Positions 18,136 to 26,396 of a DNA stretch of 64,000 nucleotides are shown here, in pieces. The notes below the pieces were generated by a model, which saw only the letters and a list, made by a program, of their open reading frames with translations, was not told the DNA's origin and ran no database searches. Each line of letters opens with the position of its first letter. Within the stretch, counting starts at the first letter, position 1. Source of the DNA: Oceaniferula flava (lineage in GTDB: Bacteria > Verrucomicrobiota > Verrucomicrobiia > Verrucomicrobiales > Akkermansiaceae). The position numbers and the translations under genes are program-made. The stretch spans positions 124,001 through 188,000 of the forward strand of contig NZ_JAFBGL010000006.1 of NCBI RefSeq assembly GCF_016811075.1. Direction: 5' to 3'.

Positions 18136-19511
18136 GAGAACTCGCTGGGGACGCCAAAGCCCTCGCGGTATTCCCGGCTGACTACCTTGGCATTGGCTTC
18201 ATCATGGTTGCTGAAGCGGCACTCGCTGCTGTTCCAATCGACCTCTGTGTTAGGGAAGGCGGTGAGCTTGGCAGGCAGCAGTGAGAGCTCGGTGATCAGG
18301 CAGCCTGTCTCGAAGGGCGACCACAGATGTTTCTTCGCGCCGAGGCAGTTGGCCACCCAGTCGTGCCAATGGTGGTGCACGGTGGTTTTTGGCATGGTCA
18401 GCGATTCCTTCACGCTCTTGCCATCCTTGTAAATGTTCCAGCCCTTGCCTGCGGCGGTGCTGATCAGGGTGCCGGCTTCGGTATCGATCATGGTTTGGTT
18501 GGCGCCGAATTTCAGGCCTTCTGGGAAGTGGTAGTCGGCCGCCTTGGGTTTTTCGCCATCGGTGACATGCACCACGAACTCCTTGCCACCACTGGCCTTG
18601 ACGCCGTCGAAGGTGAGCTTGCTGTGGAAATTTTGGCCGAAGGTCACCTTGTGCGGCTGGCTCTGGCTCAGGGTGATGGCCTTTTTCGGCCCCTGTTTCA
18701 GATCCATGCCATAGACCACGGCATCGACTAAGTGAGGTGTCCAGTCGCCCATCATGCCGCTGCCAAACTCCCAGCAGGCACGCCATTTTTTATCGAAGAG
18801 ACCGGGGTGGAAATCGAGATCTTCTTTCGAGCAGCCGAGCCATTTGTCCCAGGCGCCGTTGGCCGGTGCGGGGGCATCGGAAACCGGATAGGCATCGAGG
18901 TTGGGAGGGATGAAGTATTTGCTGGCAGACATCGGTTTCGACCACACCCAGGCGCCTTTGATCTCGCCCAGTGCGCCCGATCGGAGCAGCTCGACAAACT
19001 GCATTTTCAGCGGCGAGCACGACCGTTGGTTGCCCATTTGAGTGACCAGGTGAGGTTTGGCGGCGATGGCCTTGCGGACCATGCGCAGTTCGTCCAGCTG
19101 GTGCAGCAGAGGCTTCTCCGCGTAGACATGTTTATCCATCGCCATGGCCTTCAGCAGGATGGGGGCATGCATGTGATCGGGGGTGCTGATCACCACGGCG
19201 TCAAATTGATCGGCGTGCTCCTTGAAGAGCTTGCGGTAATCGAGCTCGTAGTGCGCCTTGGGATATTTCTTTTTCCAGCCGTCCATGGCCTTCACATTGA
19301 CATCGCAGAAGGCATAGGCCTCCACCGCCGGGTGCGACATCACGCTATTGACGTTCTTGGCGCCACGATTGCCAACGCCGATGAAGGCCACGCGGAGCTT
19401 CTTTTTTTCCTGCGCCTGCAGCGAGGTAGCTCCCATCGCGCCGAGGGCTGCGGCGGAGCTGACTTTGATAAATTGGCGGCGATCGTATCCAGCGTCGAGT
19501 GGTGATTTCAT
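18132..19511 (-). CDS. Gfo/Idh/MocA family oxidoreductase with Tat signal
   Basis: This is a 459-residue secreted oxidoreductase. The N-terminus DRRQFIKVSSAAALGA is a twin-arginine (Tat) signal. The Rossmann fold begins LRVAFIGVGNRG (about 41-52). VISTPDHMHAPI and YAEKPLLHQLDEL are the family motifs, and the Lys in EKP is the usual catalytic residue. Such Tat-exported members oxidise or reduce sugars or cyclitols outside the cytoplasm with a bound NAD(P). Start chosen at 19511 because the Tat signal begins there. Its stop overlaps the stop of the convergent gene: the palindrome CTAG at 18132-18135 gives TAG on both strands. Confidence 0.86.
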   Translation of the reverse strand: MKSPLDAGYDRRQFIKVSSAAALGAMGATSLQAQEKKKLRVAFIGVGNRGAKNVNSVMSHPAVEAYAFCDVNVKAMDGWKKKYPKAHYELDYRKLFKEHADQFDAVVISTPDHMHAPILLKAMAMDKHVYAEKPLLHQLDELRMVRKAIAAKPHLVTQMGNQRSCSPLKMQFVELLRSGALGEIKGAWVWSKPMSASKYFIPPNLDAYPVSDAPAPANGAWDKWLGCSKEDLDFHPGLFDKKWRACWEFGSGMMGDWTPHLVDAVVYGMDLKQGPKKAITLSQSQPHKVTFGQNFHSKLTFDGVKASGGKEFVVHVTDGEKPKAADYHFPEGLKFGANQTMIDTEAGTLISTAAGKGWNIYKDGKSVKESLTMPKTTVHHHWHDWVANCLGAKKHLWSPFETGCLITELSLLPAKLTAFPNTEVDWNSSECRFSNHDEANAKVVSREYREGFGVPSEFS

Positions 19512-19785
19512 CTTGCCGAAGCATACGCACGACGACTGCGGGTTTTTCCAGCGATTCCTGAAATCCGAGAAGCTCAAAAAAATTCCCATTAAATGAAAAA
19601 AATCGGGAATAGGGTGAATTCATCCAGCTCCTACGATTGATCAGCGGATGATAATCATTTCGGCTGGTCGTTCATGGCCCAGCCAAACAGATCTGCGCAA
19701 GCAATTGTGCGGTTGTTGTTCCCCCGGGCCCTCCTCTCGTTGTTGCTTACGAAGGAGGGTTCGGGGGTAGCTTTTTATAGGGGGG

Positions 19786-19849
19786 AGTCAGGAAGTCAGG
19801 AAGTCAGGAAGTCCGGAAGTCCGAGAGACCGAGAGACCGAGAGACCGAA
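19786..19849. repeat. 8-bp tandem repeat array, eight units
   Basis: Eight consecutive 8-bp units run AGTCAGGA (three times), AGTCCGGA, AGTCCGAG, AGACCGAG (twice), AGACCGAA. The units change stepwise along the array. An 8-bp period is not a codon multiple, so copy changes would alter frame; the array lies in noncoding sequence. Confidence 0.9.
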
Positions 19850-19901
19850 CCGATGCTTGTGGTTGGCATCAGGGCAAATGCCGATAGGCCAGCAATCCGT
19901 A

Positions 19902-19982
19902 GACCCGAAGGGTCGGCAGAAACTAGCGCAGGGTGAAACCCCGGGAAACCCAGGCACCCTAATGATCAAGTCCCGGAGGGAC
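19902..19982. repeat. Hairpin-rich intergenic element
   Basis: Three small inverted repeats sit close together: GACCCGAAGGGTC (19902-19914), AGGGTG...CACCCT (19930-19935 and 19955-19960), and GTCCCGGAGGGAC (19970-19982). I take it for a REP/MITE-like noncoding repeat, of a kind seen as interspersed copies in related genomes. Copy number outside the window is unknown. Confidence 0.55.
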
Positions 19983-20013
19983 GATACAAGGCAGGCCAAG
20001 CGTGCAGAGCCCC

Positions 20014-21210
20014 CTAGCCCCGGCGGATTTCAGACCCCTTAAAGCGCACCATAATGCGGAATACGCGCTTCTCGCGACAGGTGATCTGGCCGGTTTTGAG
20101 ATCAAATTGATCAGGGATTTCCACTCTGTGGAGATCAACGGAGGCAAAATACCCTCGCTCGGAGAACACATCGATCAACATGGCCAGGGCCTTGGGGTCC
20201 TCCAGCAAGGGATCTTCCGAGTTGATCAGCGCCCGACCGGAAATCGCGTGCGGCTTGACGATGGGGATCACCTTATTCTCGATGAATTTTACCACATCAT
20301 CGAACAAGTTCGGGTGCTCGAGACGGTAGCGATCGATCCGATACACCAGGTCGCGGCGTGCGTGTTTGACGATTTGCGCTGCCTCCGGGAGATTGCGCAG
20401 GACGTCGTAGGTGCGGGGGTCCAGCTCCAGCGAGCTCTGATACTCCAGCTCCTTGAGAATTTTCTGCTGCACCTCATCGAGTGGCAACTGGGCGTTGATG
20501 AAGTGGTAGTGGAAGATTTGTTTCAGCGACAGCAGCGCATCGTAGGTCTTCTCCTTGAACGTGCGGTAGCGGCCACGGGCGAGATCGATATTGGTATCGG
20601 TGGGGCGCTCTTCCAGCAGCTCTCCACTGCCGGTTCGCTTGACCTCTTCATTGTGCGCGATGATTTCACGACCGCGCTTGAGCTGGCGGGCGATGCTTTC
20701 CGCCTCGTCGACGAAGAGCACCATGATGTGGTAAATCGGTTGCTTGAAATGCACTTTCAGCGGCGAGTCCTGGTAGGCGCGGCGCAGGCTGACCATTTTA
20801 TCGTAGAGCATTTTGATGCATTCCACCTGCACGGTGGTGCGCGGGAAGCCATCGAGCACAACACCCTCGCGGTAAATGGGGTCGAGCATCTTGCGGAAAA
20901 GGATATCCACCACCTCGCGGTCGCCCACCATGTTACCGCCGGCCTTGAGGGCCTCCATTTCCGGAGTGTCCAGTAGTGAGCTGACCACGATCGGTGGGGC
21001 GATGATGTCGCGCACCTTGCAAATGTAGGCGGTGTTCGTGCCCTTACCGGATCCGGGTGCACCACCCAGCAGGATGATCTCCTTGGGGAAGCGCATGTTG
21101 TCACGGCCACGCTCGGTCTCCAGCTCGTCCCAGACGGAGTTGAAGATCAGTTGCGCGTCCTTGACTTCAAGGTCGGGCGTTTTTTTCGGGTCAGAATCAC
21201 GAGTGCTCAC
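20014..21210 (-). CDS. Adenylate kinase-like nucleotide kinase
   Basis: This is a 398-residue protein. A P-loop GGAPGSGKGT at about 49-58 and DGFPRTTVQVE near 120-130 are adenylate kinase signatures, which suggests reversible phosphate transfer between ATP and AMP or another NMP. The usual bacterial length is about 215, so this one has about 40 extra residues in front and about 150 behind. The N-terminal portion carries no signal peptide. The C-terminal extension is unassigned. A housekeeping adk elsewhere in the genome is likely, so this may be a divergent paralogue. The DUF4202 gene follows 64 bp upstream on the same strand. Confidence 0.78.
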   Translation of the reverse strand: MSTRDSDPKKTPDLEVKDAQLIFNSVWDELETERGRDNMRFPKEIILLGGAPGSGKGTNTAYICKVRDIIAPPIVVSSLLDTPEMEALKAGGNMVGDREVVDILFRKMLDPIYREGVVLDGFPRTTVQVECIKMLYDKMVSLRRAYQDSPLKVHFKQPIYHIMVLFVDEAESIARQLKRGREIIAHNEEVKRTGSGELLEERPTDTNIDLARGRYRTFKEKTYDALLSLKQIFHYHFINAQLPLDEVQQKILKELEYQSSLELDPRTYDVLRNLPEAAQIVKHARRDLVYRIDRYRLEHPNLFDDVVKFIENKVIPIVKPHAISGRALINSEDPLLEDPKALAMLIDVFSERGYFASVDLHRVEIPDQFDLKTGQITCREKRVFRIMVRFKGSEIRRG

Positions 21211-21274
21211 GGACTTGTGGGTATAGAAGGATGGTTAGGGAGTCGAGTATTTAGGCGGGGAATCGTGCAGCAGC

Positions 21275-21856
21275 TCAGGCGAGCGCCTTGGTCAGCAGCT
21301 CGGCCGCCTCTGGCGAGTAATCAAGTTCCTGCGCCGCCTCGTGACCGCGCGGGCTCATCTTCGCCCAGGTTTTCTGCACGATGCGGATCATTTTTTCTTC
21401 CTCGGTGTCGGCGATGAGGTCGTCGAACTGGTGCTCGAGAAAGACCAGGCAGAGTGCGTCCTCGAGCGTTTGACAATCGGCATCCGTTTTCAGGTTTTTC
21501 TTCTGATTGAGCGATTGCACCCGCTCAATGACCTCTTCCGGGTAACCGACCTCACGGAGAATGGCCGCGGACGTTTCCGCGTGGAATTTCTGCAAGCCCT
21601 TCCGCCACTTGAGGTAGCCGGTGCGCCCCATCGGCTGGGTGTCGCGCGGCACTTCCCAGCGGCGGATGTGCTGGCAGCGGGACGCCAGCTGCAGTGCTTC
21701 GCTGGCGTCTGGATCGAGATCCATGACCGCCTCGGTCAGGCGCTCGGCAAAAACAAGCTCCTTCGGTCGCTGTTCGCCATCGACGATGATGGAGTTGGGG
21801 TCTTGGGCGTTAGCTCGATCAAATAATTCAAAAGCGCGGGCTAGCTGGTCGTTCAT
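21275..21856 (-). CDS. DUF4202 domain protein
   Basis: This 193-residue protein matches DUF4202: ARAFELFDRANAQDPN at the start, LASRCQHIRRWEVPRD near 58-73, and GYLKWRKGLQKFHA following. The conserved His/Arg/Asp pattern suggests a helical, possibly HD-like metal-binding fold, but no activity is established. The start at 21856 fits the family; 21910 would add 18 residues. It lies between the coiled-coil gene and the adenylate kinase-like gene, all on the minus strand. Confidence 0.8.
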   Translation of the reverse strand: MNDQLARAFELFDRANAQDPNSIIVDGEQRPKELVFAERLTEAVMDLDPDASEALQLASRCQHIRRWEVPRDTQPMGRTGYLKWRKGLQKFHAETSAAILREVGYPEEVIERVQSLNQKKNLKTDADCQTLEDALCLVFLEHQFDDLIADTEEEKMIRIVQKTWAKMSPRGHEAAQELDYSPEAAELLTKALA

Positions 21857-21919
21857 GACGCCAAGCTGAGGCCTGGGACACGATCGGGCAATGCTGATCT
21901 TTGCCAGCATGTGGAGCGA

Positions 21920-22375
21920 TTACAATCGGTCGGAGCTTTTCTTGGCCAGGTGTTCTTCGGGTGTCTCGCGCCACATCAGCAGGCCACGGAAGAAATCGCC
22001 GAGTTTTTTCGACCCGGTGTGTGACTCCCTCTGGATTTCCAGCACCGCCTGCTCGTAGGTGTCGCTGTCTTCGATGCTTTTACGAATCCCCGGCATCCGC
22101 TCTTTGAGCTCGGAGTTGAGTTCATTCACGAGGTCGTCGCTGTCGTGGCGAATGGCTTCGAGCTTGCCGCGCAGCAGTCGGCGCGTGCGACGCAGGCCAA
22201 TGGTTAGCTGGGACAGCTCGACGACATCATCGTCGTTGGGGTATTTTCCGCTGAGGTTTTCAATGCGATCGGAAATCTCTTTTTCCAGACGTTCCAGGCG
22301 TTCGTCGTAGTTCACGAGTTTCTGGTCGAAGTTGTTTTCCAGATCTTCGCAGAGGTGAATGAGGTCTTCTTTCAT
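21920..22375 (-). CDS. Hypothetical charged coiled-coil protein
   Basis: This 151-residue soluble protein is highly charged, with heptad-like runs at about 15-45 (DQKLVNYDERLERLEKEISD) and 60-100. It has no signal peptide, membrane segment or recognised domain. It is upstream of the DUF4202 gene (63 bp apart), likely in the same minus-strand unit. Function unknown. Confidence 0.65.
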   Translation of the reverse strand: MKEDLIHLCEDLENNFDQKLVNYDERLERLEKEISDRIENLSGKYPNDDDVVELSQLTIGLRRTRRLLRGKLEAIRHDSDDLVNELNSELKERMPGIRKSIEDSDTYEQAVLEIQRESHTGSKKLGDFFRGLLMWRETPEEHLAKKSSDRL

Positions 22376-22479
22376 AGTAGGGTAATCTCACACAGATATG
22401 GGACTCCAGCAAGTGACGAGTTGTTGAAATCCTGAGCATGCTTGACAGCGTCAGTAATTCAACTTCCAGTGAGGCCGCC

Positions 22480-23124
22480 ATGACCGATGCCCCATTGCTT
22501 GAAATCCTCCACACCGACGATGCCTTTGTGGTGGTGAACAAAGTCAGTGGCATGCTCTCCGTGCCGGGCAGGGGGCCGGATAAGATCGACAGTGTGACCC
22601 ACCGAGTGAAGCAGATGTTTCCCGGCTGCATCGAACAACCGGCGGCGCACCGACTGGACATGGACACCTCCGGGCTGATGGTGGTGTCACGGACCGCCGA
22701 GGCGCACCGGGAGCTTTCGCGCCAGTTCCAGCAGCGCGAGACCGAGAAACTCTATCATGCGTTGTTAGAAGGAGTCTTGGAGAAGGAATGCGGCACCATC
22801 GAGCTTCCCTTCCGGCTGGATGTGGAGAATCGGCCGTTTCAAATTTACGATGAAGTGCACGGCAAAATGGGCACGACCCACTGGCGGAAAATCGCTGTCG
22901 AAGGCGGCTTCACACGGGTGGCCTTCAGCCCGGTGACCGGTAGGACCCACCAACTGCGCCTGCACGCCGCGCATGAAAAAGGCCTGGGGATCCCGATCGT
23001 GGGCGATCCTTTTTACGGCAGCGGCACAGGGCCGGGGCAGATGAAGCTCCACGCCTGTGAGCTCAGCTTCACTCATCCGGTGAGTGGCGAGCGGGTGACA
23101 TTTTTTTCCCAGCCTGATTTTTGA
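22480..23124 (+). CDS. RluA-family pseudouridine synthase
   Basis: This 214-residue protein has the RluA catalytic motif HRLDMDTSG at 57-65 (Asp60 expected to be the nucleophile), the following VVSRT, and the C-terminal GRTHQLRLHAAH and GDPFYG. These enzymes isomerise uridine to pseudouridine in rRNA or tRNA. It has no S4 domain, as in short members such as RluA. An in-frame ATG at 22438 would add 14 residues, and the RNA target cannot be told from sequence. A tRNA-Gly gene starts 65 bp after the stop. Confidence 0.88.
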   Translation: MTDAPLLEILHTDDAFVVVNKVSGMLSVPGRGPDKIDSVTHRVKQMFPGCIEQPAAHRLDMDTSGLMVVSRTAEAHRELSRQFQQRETEKLYHALLEGVLEKECGTIELPFRLDVENRPFQIYDEVHGKMGTTHWRKIAVEGGFTRVAFSPVTGRTHQLRLHAAHEKGLGIPIVGDPFYGSGTGPGQMKLHACELSFTHPVSGERVTFFSQPDF

Positions 23125-23126
23125 TG

Positions 23127-23155
23127 TTGCCAAGTGCGGATCACTTTACTAATTA
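23127..23155 (+). promoter_or_regulatory. Likely promoter of tRNA-Gly
   Basis: TTGCCA (23127-23132), a 17-nt spacer, and TAATTA (23150-23155) resemble a sigma-70 promoter. It overlaps the stop of the pseudouridine synthase gene and predicts a leader of about 27 nt before the tRNA. Confidence 0.4.
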
Positions 23156-23188
23156 ACGCCCGTGCCGCACGACGTGAGGCCACAACAA

Positions 23189-23262
23189 GCGGGTATAGCT
23201 TAATGGTAAAGCTCCAGCCTTCCAAGCTGATCATGCGAGTTCGATTCTCGCTACCCGCTCCA
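23189..23262 (+). tRNA. tRNA-Gly (anticodon TCC), CCA encoded
   Basis: The cloverleaf is clear. Acceptor GCGGGTA pairs with TACCCGC (23252-23258), the D arm is GCTTAATGGTAAAGC, and the T arm GCGAG-TTCGATT-CTCGC is perfect. The anticodon loop CTTCCAA gives TCC, decoding GGA. The CCA end is encoded at 23260-23262. One C-A mismatch at the anticodon stem is the only imperfection. Confidence 0.95.
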
Positions 23263-23265
23263 TTT

Positions 23266-23289
23266 AACACCCTTCGCGGGTGTTTTTTT
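23266..23289 (+). terminator. Terminator of tRNA-Gly
   Basis: AACACCC (23266-23272) and GGGTGTT (23278-23284) form a 7-bp stem with a 5-nt loop, followed by a T-run, immediately after the tRNA CCA end. Confidence 0.85.
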
Positions 23290-23331
23290 GTGCCTGGTGA
23301 CTGGGGTTGCCAGTGACGCTGTTCGTCATCC

Positions 23332-23973
23332 GGTAGGGCGGCATGGCCTCATGCCGCCGGACGGCGCCGTTGATGTCTCGGTCTGGAAAAATCGACCCCG
23401 AAGCCACTGACCCCTTTATCGTGAAACCAAGGTGGATGGCTTCGATCCGATTGCTTTGGCAAAGCAACCCTACCGACTGCGCTGGTGAGACATGCGTTAT
23501 TGGTTCGGAATCGTCTGCGTTCCTTCAGGGTGACCAGAGAGAAGCTATGAAGAAGTGTGGCGGTGAGGCTGATTGTTAGTTGGTAGGGCGGCATGGCCTC
23601 ATGCCGCCGGACGGCACCGTTGATGTCTAGGTCTGGAAAATCGACCCCGAAGCCACTGCTCCCTTCATCGTGAGGCCAAGGTGGATGGCTTCGATCCGGT
23701 TGCTTTGGCAAAGCAACCCTACCGACTGCGCTGGTGAGACATGCGTTATTGGTTCGGAATTGTCTGCGACCCATCAGGGTGATCAGGGAGAAGCGATGAA
23801 CAAGTGTGGCGGTGAGGCTGATTGTTAGTTGGTAGGGCGGCATGGCCTCATGCCGCCGGACGGTGCCATTGGCGTCTGGGTCTGGAAAAATCGACCCCGA
23901 AGCCACTGCTCCCTTCATCGTGAGGCCGAGGTGGATGGCTTCGATCCGGTTACTTTGGCAAAGCAACCCTACC
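23332..23973. repeat. Direct repeat array of about 250 bp, 2.6 copies of a MITE-like element
   Basis: Three 142-143 bp elements lie at 23332-23474, 23582-23723 and 23831-23973, spaced by two near-identical 107-bp spacers, so the period is 249-250 bp. Each element starts GGTAGGG and ends CCCTACC (7-bp terminal inverted repeats). Each also holds a perfect hairpin GGCGGCATG/CATGCCGCC and near its end the palindromic TTGCTTTGGCAAAGCAA, whose TTGCTTTG half is changed to TTACTTTG in the third copy. Only the last spacer is absent. No transposase is visible. The array fills the space between tRNA-Gly and arsJ. Confidence 0.9.
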
Positions 23974-23987
23974 GGCCGGCATGACTG

Positions 23988-25175
23988 TCATGCCGACTTT
24001 TGCCGCAAGGGGATCGAGCAGACGAGGGCGATGACAATTAGGGCGGCGCTGGTCCAGAGACAGGCAGAGAGGCCTCCAACGAGAAACATCACCCCGGAAA
24101 GCAAGGTGCCGAGCAGCCTGCCCCAAGCATTTCCCATGTAGTAAAAGCCCACATTGAGCGCGACCTGATCGTCGTCGGTGAAGTTGAGGATTAGGTAGGA
24201 ATGCACCGCCGAGTTAACCGCGAAGACGATGCCAAACAAGCCCAGCCCGGTGAGCAGGGATGCGACCGGGTGGAACTCGAACACCATCGCCACTGCCAGT
24301 GCCGCCGTGGTAGCGGCTAGAATGCCGGCCCAGGTGATGGCGGCTTGGTTAGGATCGGATTTCCTCACCAACTTGGGCGCTGCCGCCTGAACAAAACCGT
24401 AGCCGATGACCCAGGCGGCCATGAAGGAGCCGACCTGATTAAAACTCCAGCCCAGACTCTCTTTGAGAAAAACCGGCAGGGCAACGACGAACCAAACGTC
24501 ACGCGAGGCAAAGAGAAACAGTCGCGCCGCCGAGAGCCAGTTGATCTCGCGGCTCTTGGAAAACAGCTGATTGAACTTCACCTTCTGCTTGGTTTTCCCC
24601 ATGTCTTCTTTGAGTGTCAGCAACGCGGCGATGAGCACGATGGCCAAACCTCCAGCCATCGCCCACAGCGCGCCGTCGAAACCAAGCCAGGTCAGCAGCA
24701 CGCCACCTAACAGGAAGCCAACCCCCTTCAGGGCATTTTTTGAACCGGTAAGAATCGAGACCCACTTGAACAAGGCGCCCGATTGATCGGCCACCAGCAG
24801 TTTCACCGCACTTTTCGAGCTCATCTTGGTGAGGTCCTTGGCGATGCCTGAGAGTGCCTGGGAGGCCATCACGTAGCTCACCGAGACCGCGGTGGCCCAG
24901 CCGGGGTTCATCAGCGAGAGCATGACCAGCGCGATGACTTGTAGCGTCAGCCCTGCATAAAGGGTGAACTTCAGCCCGGTGCGTGAGCCCAGCCAACCTC
25001 CTAACAAGTTTGTTAAAACTCCGCAAAATTCGTAGAGCAAAAACAGGAAGGCAAGACTGACCGGCGAGTAGCCGAGCGCATGGAAGTGCAGCAGCACTAG
25101 CATGCGCAGCGCGCCGTCCGTGAGGGTGAATCCCCAGTAGGAGGCGGTGACGATGGCGTAGCTTTTTTTGTTCAT
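23988..25175 (-). CDS. arsJ: ArsJ-type organoarsenical (1-arseno-3-phosphoglycerate) efflux MFS transporter
   Basis: This 395-residue protein is a 12-helix MFS-like carrier starting MNKKSYAIVTASYWGFTLTDG, with the sequence AKDLTKMSSKSAVK near 110-125 and FTDDDQVALNVGFYYMGNAWGR near 330-350, as in ArsJ. ArsJ exports 1-arseno-3-phosphoglycerate, made when GAPDH uses arsenate in place of phosphate; the product then breaks down outside to release arsenate. The gene follows a GAPDH and an ArsR on the same strand, which is the standard ars context and greatly strengthens the call. No arsC or acr3 lies nearby. Confidence 0.85.
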   Translation of the reverse strand: MNKKSYAIVTASYWGFTLTDGALRMLVLLHFHALGYSPVSLAFLFLLYEFCGVLTNLLGGWLGSRTGLKFTLYAGLTLQVIALVMLSLMNPGWATAVSVSYVMASQALSGIAKDLTKMSSKSAVKLLVADQSGALFKWVSILTGSKNALKGVGFLLGGVLLTWLGFDGALWAMAGGLAIVLIAALLTLKEDMGKTKQKVKFNQLFSKSREINWLSAARLFLFASRDVWFVVALPVFLKESLGWSFNQVGSFMAAWVIGYGFVQAAAPKLVRKSDPNQAAITWAGILAATTAALAVAMVFEFHPVASLLTGLGLFGIVFAVNSAVHSYLILNFTDDDQVALNVGFYYMGNAWGRLLGTLLSGVMFLVGGLSACLWTSAALIVIALVCSIPLRQKSA

Positions 25176-25237
25176 TATTTTGGACCGCGAATCTGACGAA
25201 TCACGCGAATTTACGAAGGTTGATTATTCAGTTGAGA

Positions 25238-25305
25238 ACCACAGAATGAACGGAATAAACGGAAGCTGTTATAGCGTGTTCCGATGATTCAGTGTGTTCC
25301 GTGGT
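25238..25305. repeat. Imperfect palindromic intergenic element
   Basis: ACCACAGAATGAACGGAA at 25238-25255 and the reverse complement of the segment ending at 25305 match at about 13 of 18 positions. It looks like one of the degenerate intergenic repeats built from ACGGAA-type words. It separates GAPDH and arsJ, together with the GCGAAT-rich words at 25188-25215. Confidence 0.45.
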
Positions 25306-25360
25306 GGGTATCTGTTTCATTGTGCTCAGGAAAAATTCGCACCATTCGCTAGATACGCGC

Positions 25361-26356
25361 TTAGATCGAACGAGCCACCATGGCGGTCAGTTCCATCATG
25401 CGGTTGGCGTAGCCGACTTCGTTGTCATACCAGACGAGGATTTTCACCTGGGTGCCGTTGGTGACCATGGTGCTGGGGGCATCGACGATGCCGGAGCGGA
25501 CGTCGTTGGTGTAATCGGCGGAGACCAGTGGCTTTTCCTCGTAGCCGAGGATGCCTTGCAGTTCGTTCTCGGACGCGGCCTTGAGCAAGGCGTTGACTTC
25601 CTCGACGCTGGTGGCTTTTTCCATCTCGAAAACACAGTCGGTGAGCGAGGCGTTCAGCAGTGGCACGCGCACGGCAACTCCATCCAGCTTTCCTTTCAGC
25701 TCCGGATAGATCATGGTAATCGCGGTCGCCGAGCCGGTGGTGGTGGGGATCAGCGAGTTGACGCAGGAACGGGCGCGGCGCAGATCCTTGTGGGGGGCGT
25801 CGACAATGGTCTGCGTGTTAGTCAAATCGTGCATGGTGGTGATCATGCCGTGTTTGATGCCAATTTTTTCCTGCATCACTTTCACCACCGGAGCTAGGCA
25901 GTTGGTGGTGCAGGAGGCGGCGGTGAGGATGTTGTGCACGGCCGGGTTGTAGAGATGGTCATTGCAGCCCATGACGACGTTCAGCGCGCCCTGTTTCACC
26001 GGGGCGGCGACGATGACTTTCTTGACTCCGGCGTCAAAGTAAGGTTGCAGCGTTTCGGGGGATTTATGCACTCCGGTGCTGTCGATGACGATGTCCACGC
26101 CCTCGAGGTCCATCTCGGCGGGCGTCTTGGCATTGCCGTAGCGAACCTCTCGGCCGTCGATGCTGATGCTGTCCTCGCCAAAACCGATCTCGCGGTCCCA
26201 GCGACCGTGCACCGTGTCGTATTCTAACAAATGGGCGGCGGTTTCTGGTCCGCCATGAAGTTCGTTGATGTGGCTGATGGTGTAGGCGTCGTTGTCCCAG
26301 CCGGCACGAAAGCCGAGCCGACCCATGCGGCCGAATCCGTTGATTGCGATGTTCAT
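25361..26356 (-). CDS. gapA: GAPDH of the arsenate detoxification cluster
   Basis: This 331-residue type I glyceraldehyde-3-phosphate dehydrogenase has the NAD-binding [10 protein letters not shown] at 5-14, the catalytic Cys149 in [11 protein letters not shown] and WYDNEVGYA near the C-terminus. With arsenate in place of phosphate it forms 1-arseno-3-phosphoglycerate, the ArsJ substrate. It lies between arsR (40 bp) and arsJ (185 bp), on the same strand. That the gene serves the ars system is inferred from this context and may coexist with a glycolytic role; the central glycolytic copy may lie elsewhere. Confidence 0.88.
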   Translation of the reverse strand: MNIAINGFGRMGRLGFRAGWDNDAYTISHINELHGGPETAAHLLEYDTVHGRWDREIGFGEDSISIDGREVRYGNAKTPAEMDLEGVDIVIDSTGVHKSPETLQPYFDAGVKKVIVAAPVKQGALNVVMGCNDHLYNPAVHNILTAASCTTNCLAPVVKVMQEKIGIKHGMITTMHDLTNTQTIVDAPHKDLRRARSCVNSLIPTTTGSATAITMIYPELKGKLDGVAVRVPLLNASLTDCVFEMEKATSVEEVNALLKAASENELQGILGYEEKPLVSADYTNDVRSGIVDAPSTMVTNGTQVKILVWYDNEVGYANRMMELTAMVARSI

Positions 26357-26396
26357 TGTTTCAGTGGTTGTTGGATGAAGGTGAAAATTTCGGAGG

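Larger units (their letters stand above)
19512..20013. other. Repeat-rich intergenic region
   Basis: This 502-bp gap holds an 8-bp tandem array and a hairpin-rich element (both listed separately). The stretch between 19512 and 19785 has a polyG/C segment near 19720-19785 and no credible gene. Confidence 0.6.

Noticed and set aside
19786-19849. A possible CRISPR or coding repeat
   Set aside because: 8-bp period without spacers and without a long open frame.
23349-23966. A 205-codon open frame on the minus strand through the repeat array, with repeated PDRSHPPW-like words
   Set aside because: It follows the 250-bp DNA repeat, has no family likeness, and its repeats come from nucleotide repetition. 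It is noncoding repeat sequence.
23332-23973. A possible CRISPR array, because repeats alternate with spacers
   Set aside because: Units are 142-143 bp with inverted ends, and the 107-bp spacers are nearly identical to each other. No cas gene is near.
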